Shown here: positions 1-9,790 of the stretch, piece by piece
How the letters are laid out: every line of letters starts with the position of its first letter
How positions within the stretch are numbered: the stretch's first letter is position 1
Source: Pyrinomonadaceae bacterium
GTDB lineage: Bacteria > Acidobacteriota > Blastocatellia > Pyrinomonadales > Pyrinomonadaceae
NCBI GenBank assembly: GCA_014380365.1
Contig: JACMJZ010000026.1
Coordinates: forward strand, 62,001-126,000
DNA length: 64,000 nucleotides
Direction of reading: 5' to 3'
The notes under the pieces: generated by a model
What the model was told of the DNA's origin: nothing
Seen by the model: only the letters and a program-made list of their open reading frames with translations
The model's database searches: none
Translations under genes and position numbers: made by a program

Positions 1-116
1 CGGGCTAAAACGAGATGGTTGACCCTCCACTTGCTGCTCGCGTAGCATGTGCCGGGACGGGCGTGGATTGCTTCGAGTTTATCGGGTTCAATTTCATCAA
101 GAGGGGCAGCTCAAGG

Positions 117-389
117 TTGGAAATAGACGACGACGCAAAAGAGATCGTGAGAGACATTGGAACGGCGATCAACGAGTCGGTTGAAAACTCATCGAAGGTT
201 GCCGAGGCCATCGAACGGCTGCGCGATGCAGGCTATGAGATGGAGTTGACCTTGCGGCTGGAAATCGGCTTGCGTCCACACGCCGGCGAGGATGGCGAGG
301 AACGCGACACAACTCTCGACCTGACTGACGAGGATGTGGAAGTGCTGCAACGGATGAAGATTAGGATCGACCCGGAAGAAAAAGACTAA
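117..389 (+). CDS. Small hypothetical acidic protein
   Basis: The product is about 90 residues, highly charged and acidic, with a predicted helical centre (AKEIVRDIGTAINESVENS) and an acidic C-terminus ending in DPEEKD. There is no signal peptide or membrane segment. I prefer the TTG start at 117 because AAGAGGGG lies about 10 bases upstream and the conserved-looking part begins there; an in-frame ATG at 15 would add 34 low-quality residues rich in Cys and Gly. The gene stands alone, convergent with the metalloprotease gene, and is followed by a strong nested hairpin. I do not recognise a family. The upstream neighbour lies outside the window. Confidence 0.55.
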   Translation: MEIDDDAKEIVRDIGTAINESVENSSKVAEAIERLRDAGYEMELTLRLEIGLRPHAGEDGEERDTTLDLTDEDVEVLQRMKIRIDPEEKD

Positions 390-394
390 AGCAG

Positions 395-516
395 AAGCCC
401 GACCGTCAGGGAGGGCTCAAGTTTCAAGGCCGCAGCCACTTTTGAGAAAGCCCCAGCGCCTTATGAGAGCGATGGGGCTTTTGATTACTGAAGAACCCTC
501 CCTGACGGTCGGGCTT
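395..516. repeat. Long inverted repeat with perfect 21-bp arms
   Basis: The arms at 395-415 and 496-516 are perfectly complementary (core GCCCGACCGTCAGGGAGGG). They enclose a second, smaller hairpin. The element lies between convergent genes and ends in a short T run, so it could act as a bidirectional terminator. Confidence 0.8.
447..484. terminator. Nested hairpin with T run, probable terminator
   Basis: AAAGCCCC near 448 pairs with GGGGCTTTT near 475-483 across a loop that contains GCGCCTTATGAGAGC. The A-stem-T layout is that of a Rho-independent terminator usable from both strands, fitting the convergent genes on either side. Confidence 0.5.
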
Positions 517-588
517 TTGCCATGATCCCGGCCCGCCCGCACCGACAAGGCAGGCCCGCCCGCTAACGCAGGCGGTTCCGACAGATCA

Positions 589-3402
589 TCAAGGGCCGAA
601 GCGCTGTCGATATTCGCCCGACACGATGAAGGACCTGACCATTTCAGCACCAATGTAGTCGCCATTGGCCTGATTCAACTTGTTCAACCAGAAATTATAG
701 CCACCGAAATCAAGGCCAAACTCCGGCGGGTCATTTGGATTGCGACGCAGGTAGCCAAAATACTGCATCAGCACAAACGCCTTGTTGAACTCCTGGCTCG
801 TGAGCGTGGCGTTTTCAGCCACCAGCCGCAACACATGGGCACGCGCCGGCGTGCTCGCGGTGTTACTTGCGCTGCCAAACGCGTTAATAGCTGCTGTCCG
901 CGCCTCGGCCGTTGGGGTCACGCCGCCATTAGCAAAAAGAGCGTCAACAAACTGCGCCGGGGTCAGGGTTGTAGGATGTTTTGTTATGAAGGGTGCACGC
1001 GAGACGAAGTCCAGTGCGAAGAAGATCTTGTTATTGTTCAGCCGGGTCTGCCAGTCGCCGACTCCAACCTCCACCCCGTTGCCGATCTGCTGTGTGTCGG
1101 GTAGGAATTCAGCAAGCCTGACCGGCACCGGCGCGCCGGGCAGATTTCCGTAGCCGGCCTTGTACATGCGGTAGACGAGATAACCCGTCTCCTGAAATTC
1201 AATGGAAAGGTAGAAGGCCGCGGACACGTTGGCGCGCTTCACATCGATGCAGGCCGCGTCGGCGCCGCACGAAGTAATCTGATTCACCCAAAACCCCAGA
1301 CCACCCGTATCGGGCGCGCGGTTAAAAAAGTCAAGATAATGCTGGCGCACAAAGAACTCAGCGTTTGAAAAGGGATTTGGCGCATTCGGGGCATCATCGC
1401 TGGTAATGGTAACGGTGACAGTAGTGGTCGAGCCGAGTGTGCAGGCTACCGGGCTACTCAAGGTGACGTTGAACGTTTCCGCGCTTTCGTTGAAAGAGTC
1501 ATCCACGATGAAGACTGTAATGGTCTTCGAAGTTTCCCCACCGTCGAACCGTAGTGTGCCGGCAGTGGCCTCATAGTCAGATCTGTCCGTGGCCGTCTGC
1601 GGGGTGGCATCGTTCGTCGCATATTTAACGCTCGCCGCCCCGGCGGTATCGCCGGTGCGGGTCACCGCTAAATCAACCTTGATCGTCGCGTTGGGAGCTT
1701 CGTTGACGTTCGCCGTGCTGGCACTAAACTGCACTGTGTTGGGTCCGGGGCCGCCTGGCAAGTTCCAATTGAAGGTGACGCTGCCATCTGCGCTGCCATA
1801 TCCGTCGACCGCGATCTGGTATGTCGTGCCCGCGACTGCGGAAAACTGAACGCGACTGGTTAAAATGCCGCCCGGGTTATTCTCGTCGTCGTTTCGCTCG
1901 ATGAGGGTTAGGCCGTTGACAGCCGAGCCAGTGTAAACCGCTAGCAACGTGTCATATGTGCTGCCCACGGTTGTCATCGTCACTGTGCCGCTGGTTGGCG
2001 CAGTCCAGCGGTACCAAATGGACTTGCCGCTGAAGACTCCATCGTCTGAGTGAGTTGGCTCGCCGGATTCTTTGGTCGAGAAAAGGTTGGTGCCGGCTAC
2101 CGATCCGGAGTGGCCGGTAACCGTCTGTGTACTTGCAAAGTTGTCGTTAGGGGGCGCCGGCGCGTTGGTAATGTTATAGCCGAACGAGTCAATCGCGTTT
2201 CGATCAGCATCCTGCATTGTCTCGGGCACGTTCTGCGCAATGGTTGGATCCATGATGCCGATAAAGCTGCCGCCGGGGAAAGCATCGTCCTTCCAGTGGG
2301 CGGCTTGGTGAGTATCACCTCCGCTGCCGTCGGAGGCCTTGCCGGTTGAAAGACCGCGTTCCGGCCCGCCGTTGAATTGCACCTGCTCGCCACCACCTGC
2401 CGTAAGAACCCGCAACGCCGTGCTGAAGTTACTAAGGTTGGCGGCGCTGGGACGGAAACGGAAGAGATCCCAGATAGTCATAGCAAACACACCCGACTGG
2501 GGGTCGGCAGGCTCGCCCACCGCGGAGTCAAAGCCGAGGAAGTGACCTATCTCGTGAACTGCCACCGCGTCAAAGTCAGTACCGCTAATGCCATCATTGG
2601 GATTGAAGTCAAAACTGAACGCTGAGTTGAATCCGATACGAGGCACAGGAATATCGTCATCCGGATCGTCATTGGCGATATCCGCCGGAAACACTCCTAA
2701 CGCCCGCAGGAGCGGACTTCCAACAAGCAGAGTATCTATGTTTCCGCGATCCGTGGACACTGCAGTCGCCGGTAGCGCGTTGGCGATGGCAGTTTCTGAT
2801 GGGCCGGCGTGATTGATGAGGCGGTTCCGCCAGCTCGGATAGATTCCGACGGCGGTAAACAGCGGTGAGCTGGTAACACCTATTGTGTCTGCGTCGAAAG
2901 GATCGGTCTCGTCAAAGAACGTCGGGCCGTAGTCCACTTCAACGACGACGGTGATGGGGTCTTTGATGAGTTCTTCCCATTTGTCGGCGGCGGCAATAAA
3001 AGCGTTCTTGACAGTGTCATTAGTGTTTAGCCGTGGAGTCGCCATGAGGATAATGTTAAGCCCTGTCCCTGCCTCGGCGGCCTCTTCTTTGCCGAGGTGA
3101 TTGATCTGAATTAGCCCTCTGCTCGACGTGCCTGAAATCGCGCGCGCTTCGATTGGCGTGGCGGCACGACAAAGAGTCTCGCCGTTTGGTCCGGCATAAA
3201 GGACGAAGGAACCCTTATCGGGTGCGACGGTATAAACCGGCCTCGATTTCTTGACCGGAACTACGTCGCCTTGCGCAAAGGAGTAGAACGGCAAGCTGGA
3301 AACGAGGGCAATCAGCGCCAGCACTAACGCCGCCCGCAACTGAGGAGAGGATTGAAAAAGTCGTCTTAAGAGCGCACGGGATGGGAAACGGGAATTCTTC
3401 AA
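589..3402 (-). CDS. Secreted zinc metalloprotease with PPC-like, Calx-beta and DUF4214 domains
   Basis: A 937-residue exported protein. Residues 1-44 form a signal peptide (basic n-region, hydrophobic stretch LVLALIALVSSLPFY, then FAQ). A metalloprotease domain follows, with the zinc motif HEIGHFLGFD at 283-292 (His283, Glu284, His287). Next come a PPC-like beta domain (about 415-550; SIWYRWTAP), a Calx-beta domain (about 555-670; ends VFIVDDSFNESAETFNV), and a C-terminal DUF4214 region (about 680-935; FVRQHYLDFFNRAPD and a second copy-like segment ending SGEYRQRFGP). Function is inferred: a secreted or surface-bound protease whose C-terminal domains mediate adhesion or cell-surface attachment. 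It is paralogous to the gene at 4056-6638, sharing the Calx-beta/DUF4214 tail but not the PA domain. A possibly structured leader precedes it. Confidence 0.85.
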   Translation of the reverse strand: MKNSRFPSRALLRRLFQSSPQLRAALVLALIALVSSLPFYSFAQGDVVPVKKSRPVYTVAPDKGSFVLYAGPNGETLCRAATPIEARAISGTSSRGLIQINHLGKEEAAEAGTGLNIILMATPRLNTNDTVKNAFIAAADKWEELIKDPITVVVEVDYGPTFFDETDPFDADTIGVTSSPLFTAVGIYPSWRNRLINHAGPSETAIANALPATAVSTDRGNIDTLLVGSPLLRALGVFPADIANDDPDDDIPVPRIGFNSAFSFDFNPNDGISGTDFDAVAVHEIGHFLGFDSAVGEPADPQSGVFAMTIWDLFRFRPSAANLSNFSTALRVLTAGGGEQVQFNGGPERGLSTGKASDGSGGDTHQAAHWKDDAFPGGSFIGIMDPTIAQNVPETMQDADRNAIDSFGYNITNAPAPPNDNFASTQTVTGHSGSVAGTNLFSTKESGEPTHSDDGVFSGKSIWYRWTAPTSGTVTMTTVGSTYDTLLAVYTGSAVNGLTLIERNDDENNPGGILTSRVQFSAVAGTTYQIAVDGYGSADGSVTFNWNLPGGPGPNTVQFSASTANVNEAPNATIKVDLAVTRTGDTAGAASVKYATNDATPQTATDRSDYEATAGTLRFDGGETSKTITVFIVDDSFNESAETFNVTLSSPVACTLGSTTTVTVTITSDDAPNAPNPFSNAEFFVRQHYLDFFNRAPDTGGLGFWVNQITSCGADAACIDVKRANVSAAFYLSIEFQETGYLVYRMYKAGYGNLPGAPVPVRLAEFLPDTQQIGNGVEVGVGDWQTRLNNNKIFFALDFVSRAPFITKHPTTLTPAQFVDALFANGGVTPTAEARTAAINAFGSASNTASTPARAHVLRLVAENATLTSQEFNKAFVLMQYFGYLRRNPNDPPEFGLDFGGYNFWLNKLNQANGDYIGAEMVRSFIVSGEYRQRFGP

Positions 3403-3409
3403 AACTTAA

Positions 3410-3530
3410 AATCTCCTCGGGGTCGATGACTGATGGAAAACTGCGGTTGTAACAACTGAGTATCCGTCGGGGGGACACCAACAGCTTATGGGGTTGCGCC
3501 GGAAAAGAAAAGCCCGGCTAACTTGCTACC
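3410..3530 (-). promoter_or_regulatory. Candidate structured 5' leader of the metalloprotease gene
   Basis: On the minus strand the roughly 130 bases before the start contain two short stable hairpins: AGCCGGGC/CCGGC around 3498-3518 (A/T-rich loop) and GTGTCC/GGATAC around 3464-3482 with a CCCCGAC loop, preceded by a GC-rich GGTGCTGCGAGGTAGC block. The spacing resembles a cis-regulatory RNA, but it lacks the diagnostic GCAAAGCC-type core of c-di-GMP-I riboswitches and I cannot assign it to a class. Confidence 0.25.
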
Positions 3531-3544
3531 TCGCAGCACCGGAC

Positions 3545-3781
3545 TCAGATGCACGCTTCCCGAAGCCAGATGCTTATCCGCAGACTACGCCGATTACACA
3601 GATTCTCAATCAGTATGAAGGGGCGAAAACGGGCAAGCGAAATGCTGCTAAATCGTTCCGCGAGAACATAGAACGGCAGGCAAGCAACCAACGCGAGCAA
3701 CCCGACAAGCAGCAGTGCGCGCACTCCGGCAGACACCCCGAACTGTTTTTGGAGCTGGCAGGAGCGTGAGTAACTCTTCAC
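3545..3781 (-). pseudogene. Remnant of a third metalloprotease: signal-peptide fragment
   Basis: The GTG-initiated frame encodes VRALLLVGLLALVACLPFY followed by VLAE, which aligns without gaps to the signal peptide of the 937-residue protease (LRAALVLALIALVSSLPFY then SFAQ); about half of the aligned positions are identical, including the LPFY cleavage-region motif. Downstream of this the frame (RFSSISLARFRPF...) has no resemblance to either protease and stops after 78 residues. I read it as the 5' end of a duplicated secreted-protein gene whose body has been lost. It could also be a short real exported peptide. Confidence 0.45.
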
Positions 3782-4055
3782 TGTGGAATCTGTCCTTTGT
3801 TAAAGGGAAAGGGCACAACTAAAGTCGAAGCGAGGCCGCAAGTCAGTTACGGAAGTTAGTTTAGAGGAGACACCTGCCGGCTCGGGAAATCTATGCCCAA
3901 CCAAACGACTTGTCAACGAATGGAAGCTCGACAGGTGTCTTGGGTTGCCAGGTGTTTAGATCCTCACTTGAGTCGGGCACCCTTCATCACTCCATAAGCG
4001 CCTGATGAAATCAGGACTCTAAACCCCTGTTTACCAAATCAAGAAGCCCGATGAA

Positions 4056-6638
4056 TCAAGGGCCGAAGCGCTGCTGATACTCGCCCGAGACTATGAAGGC
4101 CTTGACCATCTCAGCATTCACGAAGTTTCCGTTGAAGTCGTTGAGCTTGCCCAGCCAGAAATCGTAGCCGGTGTAATCAGAGTCGGGAGCATCGTTCGGA
4201 TTACGCCGCAGGTAACCAAAGAACTGCGCGAGCACAAACGCACGATTTGTCTCAGCCGCAAACAGATCAGAATCTTCTGCGACGGCTCGCAAAACTTGCG
4301 CTCGCGTCTTCGTGCCACCGTTTAGATCGCTGACCAACTGATCGCGTTCGGACTGCGATAACACGCCGCCGGCGTTGTTGTTAAGTGCGTCTACAAACTG
4401 GGCCGGCGTCATAGATATATAGGCGGTGATGAAGCGCGGCCGCAGCACAAACTCAGCTATCAAAGCCTGCTTATTGCTCTCCAGGATCTGTTCGGCGCCA
4501 GGTTGACCAATGATCACCCCCTTGCCGATCCGCTGCGTGTCCGGCACAAATTCATTGAGCCGGACGATGGGGACTGAGAGCTGATGCGTGCCGCCAAGAG
4601 TCGATGTACCCTGAGCGCTGCCGTAAGCCGCTTTGTAGAGGCGCTCCACCAGATAGCCAGTCTGCTGAAACTCGATTGATAAGAAGAAGGCCGCCGAGAC
4701 GTTGATGCGCCGAATCTCGCGACATTCCTGCGTCGCGCAGGAATCGATCTGGTTTTTCCAAAACGCGAGACCACCGGCATCAGGCTCGCGATTGAAGAAG
4801 TCAATATAGTGTTGCCGCACAAAGAAGTCGGTGTTGAAGCTGGCATCCCTGACGGGGTTTAGTCCATTGGACCCCTCATTGCTATTAATAGTAACCGTGA
4901 AGGTGGCAGGCGAGCCGAGGGTGCAGCCGACCGGATTGGTCAAGTTAACACTGAATGTCTCAGCACCTTCGCCGAATCGGTCGTCAACAATAAAGACTGA
5001 GAAAGTCTTCGAAGTCTCGCCCGGGCCGAACTGTAGCGTGCCGAGCGCCGTCAAATAATCCGAACGCCCATTCGCCGTTATGTCGGCGGTCGCATAGTCA
5101 ATAGTTGCCGCACCTGTTGTGTCGCCACTGCGCAAAACTGTCAGATCAAGTTTGGTTGTCTGGTCCAGCGTTTCGATGACGCTTTGATTAGCCGCGCTGA
5201 ATTGCGCGGTGTTAGCCGGCGAAGACGAAGTAATGACCCATCCAATATCCCTGAACAGTGACGCCGTTAAATCTCGCGGCATGTCGACACTATGGGTCAG
5301 ATCACCGTTGATACTGGGCTCCATTAGTTGATTGGGAAAAGCAGATGTGTCCCAGTGTGACACCGACGAGCCCGACTCAAATGGACTTGGGGCGAACATT
5401 AATACTCGGCCCAGTGGGTCGGCACCTCCAGGCCTGGACAGGTCAAGCAGCAGCGTTACATTTACTCCGGCCCCCAACTGCGCTTTGATCGCGTTTCCAT
5501 CGGCTAACGTAATTCTCACGGAAGGAATCGTGATGCTAGGATCCGATCCCCCCAACCCGGGCGGCGGACTCCCCGCCACGTTATCGATAATTACAGCACC
5601 CACGGCGCCCACATCCTGAGCGTTCTTTACTTTGACCGTAAAGTTGCAGTTGCCGCGATCCATGAGAGCCACTCGTCCCGAGATCGCCGCACCGTTTCCC
5701 AGCGGTGTGCAGCCATCTGCCGGGGAAGTCTGCGCCAGATTTGCGGTTATTCCTGCAGAAGATATAGGCGGGCCAAAGGAAGCTGTCCCCACCGCATAGT
5801 CACCGACAATTGCGGCAGGCGAATTAACTCTCAGCCGGGGTGTCGCCAGCACGCTGGAAGCCCGACTTGTTACAGCAAAACCCTTCCAAGTGAGATGGCC
5901 TGTGTTGACCGCCGATGCTTGGCGCTCGGCGTCAGTCATATCAATCCAGGTTTTTCCAGTGGCGTTGTCGAAAAGAAACCGGTCGTAGATCGACGGGATG
6001 CCGCCGTTTTGTACTCCCGTGCTGGAATTCGTGAACGTCTGAAAGCCAAGACCGTGGGAAAACTCATGCAGGATCACGCTGACCAAATCAACGCCGGCTC
6101 CGTGGTTCGCGTCAAGCCCAAGGTAAAAAGGTGAACCCTCAAGGCAACCGGTGTTGCCGAGATTGATATTGAATCGCGCGTTGATTTCATGATTCGGCGC
6201 GCTCAGATCCACTCCCGTTAACGCGTTGGCCAGAGCGCTGCCGTACCATGTTCCGGGAACAACCGTTGGCGGCCCTGGGGAGAAGTCACGCCAGATGTTG
6301 GCCGCGCCTGCTGAACCAAGCACACCTGAGTTAGCCGTACAAGTTAGTGGTTCCCAGGTCGCTCGCACCGTGATTGTGGAAGAGCTAACGAGAGTTGCGC
6401 CCCAGATGTTGGCCGCATGCTGGAAAGCATTGAGTCGCTGCTGACCGAGGGTGGTGCCCGGGTTGCCGCCCACCGGGGCAACGGCTGTCGGATCATTGAA
6501 GCCAACGCCCGCCGCGTCGCCGTTGAGAATCACAATCGTCGCAGCGCCAAAAGCGGAGGATGAAAGGATTGAGATCGCCGCTAAAGTGAGCAGCGCCGCC
6601 GAGAGTCTGCGGAAAACCGCTTTACCTATGCCGGACAT
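4056..6638 (-). CDS. Secreted zinc metalloprotease with PA, Calx-beta and DUF4214 domains
   Basis: An 860-residue exported protein with a signal peptide at 1-31 (ends SSSAFGA). The protease domain carries HEFSHGLGF, with His191, Glu192 and His195 as the likely zinc ligands and catalytic base. A protease-associated (PA) domain is inserted at about 285-410 (CNFTVKVKNAQDVGAVGAV), followed by a Calx-beta domain (about 480-595; SVFIVDDRFGEGAETFSV) and a DUF4214 C-terminus (FVRQHYIDFFNREPD to SGEYQQRFGP). The last 300 residues closely parallel the neighbouring protease. Its ATG overlaps the stop of the upstream small membrane-protein gene in a TAATG arrangement, so the two are probably translationally coupled. 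Confidence 0.85.
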   Translation of the reverse strand: MSGIGKAVFRRLSAALLTLAAISILSSSAFGAATIVILNGDAAGVGFNDPTAVAPVGGNPGTTLGQQRLNAFQHAANIWGATLVSSSTITVRATWEPLTCTANSGVLGSAGAANIWRDFSPGPPTVVPGTWYGSALANALTGVDLSAPNHEINARFNINLGNTGCLEGSPFYLGLDANHGAGVDLVSVILHEFSHGLGFQTFTNSSTGVQNGGIPSIYDRFLFDNATGKTWIDMTDAERQASAVNTGHLTWKGFAVTSRASSVLATPRLRVNSPAAIVGDYAVGTASFGPPISSAGITANLAQTSPADGCTPLGNGAAISGRVALMDRGNCNFTVKVKNAQDVGAVGAVIIDNVAGSPPPGLGGSDPSITIPSVRITLADGNAIKAQLGAGVNVTLLLDLSRPGGADPLGRVLMFAPSPFESGSSVSHWDTSAFPNQLMEPSINGDLTHSVDMPRDLTASLFRDIGWVITSSSPANTAQFSAANQSVIETLDQTTKLDLTVLRSGDTTGAATIDYATADITANGRSDYLTALGTLQFGPGETSKTFSVFIVDDRFGEGAETFSVNLTNPVGCTLGSPATFTVTINSNEGSNGLNPVRDASFNTDFFVRQHYIDFFNREPDAGGLAFWKNQIDSCATQECREIRRINVSAAFFLSIEFQQTGYLVERLYKAAYGSAQGTSTLGGTHQLSVPIVRLNEFVPDTQRIGKGVIIGQPGAEQILESNKQALIAEFVLRPRFITAYISMTPAQFVDALNNNAGGVLSQSERDQLVSDLNGGTKTRAQVLRAVAEDSDLFAAETNRAFVLAQFFGYLRRNPNDAPDSDYTGYDFWLGKLNDFNGNFVNAEMVKAFIVSGEYQQRFGP

Positions 6639-7195
6639 TATCTCTGCCCTCCAGATTCAGTTTGCCGGACGGGCTGGCGGTTTTCGGAAGGCGACTTCGA
6701 CTTAACTCCATCTATCAATTCGCGAGGGATGCCCAGGAAAGCCGCAGCCGATTCGGGGTTGTCCACGCAAGACTGCGCGATGCCATCAGCCGACTTCTTT
6801 GCAAGTGCAACGTTCTGAAAGCGCCCCTGCAAATCCATCGAAACTGACCCGTCGGCATGCCGCACCTGCTGAAGCCCATCGGTGGATTGGTTCACCAGGT
6901 GCTTGAGTCCCTCAGCCATCTGCTGGGCCTCTTCCTGAGTTAGAGGTCTAATCTGAGCTTGGGTAAGCGACTGACCATCCTGGGTCGATCGAAGCGGCAG
7001 CGCATTGCTGCGAGAGTTGTTCCCCGCTCGGGAGCTGTTCGTTTCTCCGCTCGGCGTTTCACCCTTGCTCGCCTGCATCGAGATTGCAGTTGCGGCTACA
7101 GCGAAGATAATTACGACCGCGACGACGCCGATAATCTGGAACCGTCGAGTTCGCAGAGACGCGTCCGTCCTCATTCCTTTTGCGTGCTTCCTCAT
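6638..7195 (-). CDS. Single-pass membrane protein coupled to the metalloprotease
   Basis: About 185 residues: a basic N-terminus, one membrane segment (IIGVVAVVIIFAVAATAIS), then a polar extracytoplasmic region with a Gln-rich stretch (LTQAQIRPLTQEEAQQMAEG). I start it at 7195 because AAGGAGA lies six bases upstream of that ATG; the ATG at 7210 would contain the Shine-Dalgarno sequence inside the gene. The stop TAA overlaps the protease start ATG. I do not recognise a family. Coupling suggests a partner such as an anchor, inhibitor or secretion helper of the protease, which is inference only. The C-terminal half (SCVDNPESAAAFLGIPRELI) looks folded. Confidence 0.65.
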   Translation of the reverse strand: MRKHAKGMRTDASLRTRRFQIIGVVAVVIIFAVAATAISMQASKGETPSGETNSSRAGNNSRSNALPLRSTQDGQSLTQAQIRPLTQEEAQQMAEGLKHLVNQSTDGLQQVRHADGSVSMDLQGRFQNVALAKKSADGIAQSCVDNPESAAAFLGIPRELIDGVKSKSPSENRQPVRQTESGGQR

Positions 7196-7444
7196 TGGAC
7201 TCTCCTTCAAGATGTGCTCGGTTTACCACAGGACTTCAGAAAACAGTACTTGGCTCGTTGATAATACGGGGCGCGTGAGGAGATTTACTTTCGAAACTGC
7301 GGCAGTGAGGCGAATGCTTCTCCAGCTCTCCAATCCTTGAACAGTAATCCTTAACTTTTTTGCCCTCGCTCAAGATGCTGATTATACCAGAAGTGTTGTA
7401 CCCAGCCGTGGGAAATCTGCACCCTCCGTGCTGGTACTGGTGCA

Positions 7445-7538
7445 GTTTACTTTGCGGCCCTTTGCGAATCTTTGCGCCCTTTCCGGTAAAATCTTCAAGA
7501 GGACCGCAAAGTGCGCGATGTAAGACGCAAAGTTACCC
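7445..7538. repeat. Hairpin of the CGCAAAG word family
   Basis: The left arm repeats the word CTTTGCG about every ten bases (TTTACTTTGCGGCCC, TTTGCGAATC, TTTGCGCCC). The right arm carries the complement (GGACCGCAAAG, GACGCAAAGT). Related copies lie at 14064, 15373 and 41093. Confidence 0.7.
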
Positions 7539-7589
7539 AAAGAGATGGAGTCCTCCCCAAATTGCACCAATAGCACAAAACTTGCTCGT

Positions 7590-7619
7590 TTGGCTCAACT
7601 TTCGACCTTGTGTTATCTT
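7590..7619 (+). promoter_or_regulatory. Possible sigma-70-type promoter of atpD
   Basis: TTGGCT at 7590-7595 and TATCTT at 7614-7619 are separated by 18 bases and match the -35 and -10 consensus at four of six positions each. They lie about 65 bases before the atpD start, downstream of the hairpin. The match is weak and unsupported by other data. Confidence 0.25.
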
Positions 7620-7682
7620 GACTGGCTTTCAATCCATCCAGATTTGATTCGCCTTCATTGGCCGAAAGAGGAGTCGACATAA

Positions 7683-9212
<1,530 letters not shown>

Positions 9213-9221
9213 AGGATGAAG

Positions 9222-9295
9222 AAGTTCAGAGTTCAAGCTTTAGCTTGCGTCTTTCGCTGCCAGGAGCAACCTGAAGGTTGAACTCAGAACTACTA
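9222..9295. repeat. REP element (bipartite) between atpD and atpC
   Basis: Left half 9222-9248 ends in CAAGCTTTAGCTTGC; right half 9266-9292 begins GCAACCTGAAGGTTG. Each half folds into its own mini-hairpin, with G:C in one half and C:G in the other. The element starts ten bases after the atpD stop. Confidence 0.85.
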
Positions 9296-9300
9296 GTGAT

Positions 9301-9714
9301 ATGGCGCAGCTCAAACTCGAAGTAGTCACACCTGAACGCCGCGTAATTTCGGAAGCAGTTGACGCGGTCACCGTGCCCGGACTCGGTGGCGAACTTGGTA
9401 TTCTGCCGGGACACACTCCCTTAATTTCCCAGTTGCAAACCGGGGTACTGTCGTACACGGCGGCCGGAAAAACGCTTCAACTACACGTCTCCGGCGGCTT
9501 CATCGAAATTAAAGATGATGTGGTTTCGGTGCTGGCGGAAATTGCGGAACGACCCGACGAGATCGACGCGGCGCGCGCGCGCCTTGCTCGTGAGCAAACT
9601 GAAAAGCAGTTGAACGCGTGGAGCGGAAGTGAACAGGATTTAGAAGAAGCCCGCGTGAAGCTGGAGCGTTCGCTGGTGCGCTTGCAACTCGCCGGTGGCG
9701 CCTCGCGAAACTAG
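9301..9714 (+). CDS. atpC: F1F0 ATP synthase subunit epsilon
   Basis: A 137-residue central-stalk subunit that couples rotation to catalysis and can inhibit ATP hydrolysis. The N-terminal beta-sandwich is clear (LKLEVVTPERRVISEAVDAV, GELGILPGHTPLI, the LHVSGGFIEI segment), followed by the C-terminal two-helix region (AARARLAREQTEKQLNAW). Length and domain order match the family. It follows atpD by 88 bases, but a REP element fills that gap. The stop TAG is four bases before the next REP element. Confidence 0.95.
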   Translation: MAQLKLEVVTPERRVISEAVDAVTVPGLGGELGILPGHTPLISQLQTGVLSYTAAGKTLQLHVSGGFIEIKDDVVSVLAEIAERPDEIDAARARLAREQTEKQLNAWSGSEQDLEEARVKLERSLVRLQLAGGASRN

Positions 9715-9717
9715 CAA

Positions 9718-9790
9718 GAAGTTTAGAGTACAACCTTCAGGTTGCCATTTTGCGCAATACGCAAGCTAAAGCTTGTACTCTGAACTACTA
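9718..9790. repeat. REP element between convergent atpC and pdxJ
   Basis: Left half contains CAACCTTCAGGTTGC (about 9731-9745); right half contains GCAAGCTAAAGCTTG (about 9761-9775) and ends ACTCTGAACTACTAG. The stop codon of pdxJ lies in the terminal bases of the element. Confidence 0.85.

Larger units (their letters stand above)
3403..4055. other. Intergenic region between two metalloprotease genes
   Basis: About 650 bases without an intact gene. It holds the candidate leader (3410-3530), a signal-peptide remnant (3545-3781), a GACACCTG/CAGGTGTC inverted repeat (about 3869-3942), and a short CCTGATGAAATCAGG hairpin at about 4002-4016 downstream of the second protease gene that may be a weak terminator. 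A segment at about 3572-3605 contains the words ATCCGCAGACTACG and CGATTACACAG, which resemble the word family in the oppD 3' end. Confidence 0.5.

Noticed and set aside
3410-3530. c-di-GMP-I riboswitch before the metalloprotease
   Set aside because: It lacks the conserved GCAAAGCC-type core and the receptor-tetraloop layout, so the leader is listed only as unassigned.
3488-3769. Plus-strand frame of 93 residues opposite the signal-peptide remnant
   Set aside because: Low-complexity, charge-rich translation with no family resemblance; it mirrors the minus-strand remnant.
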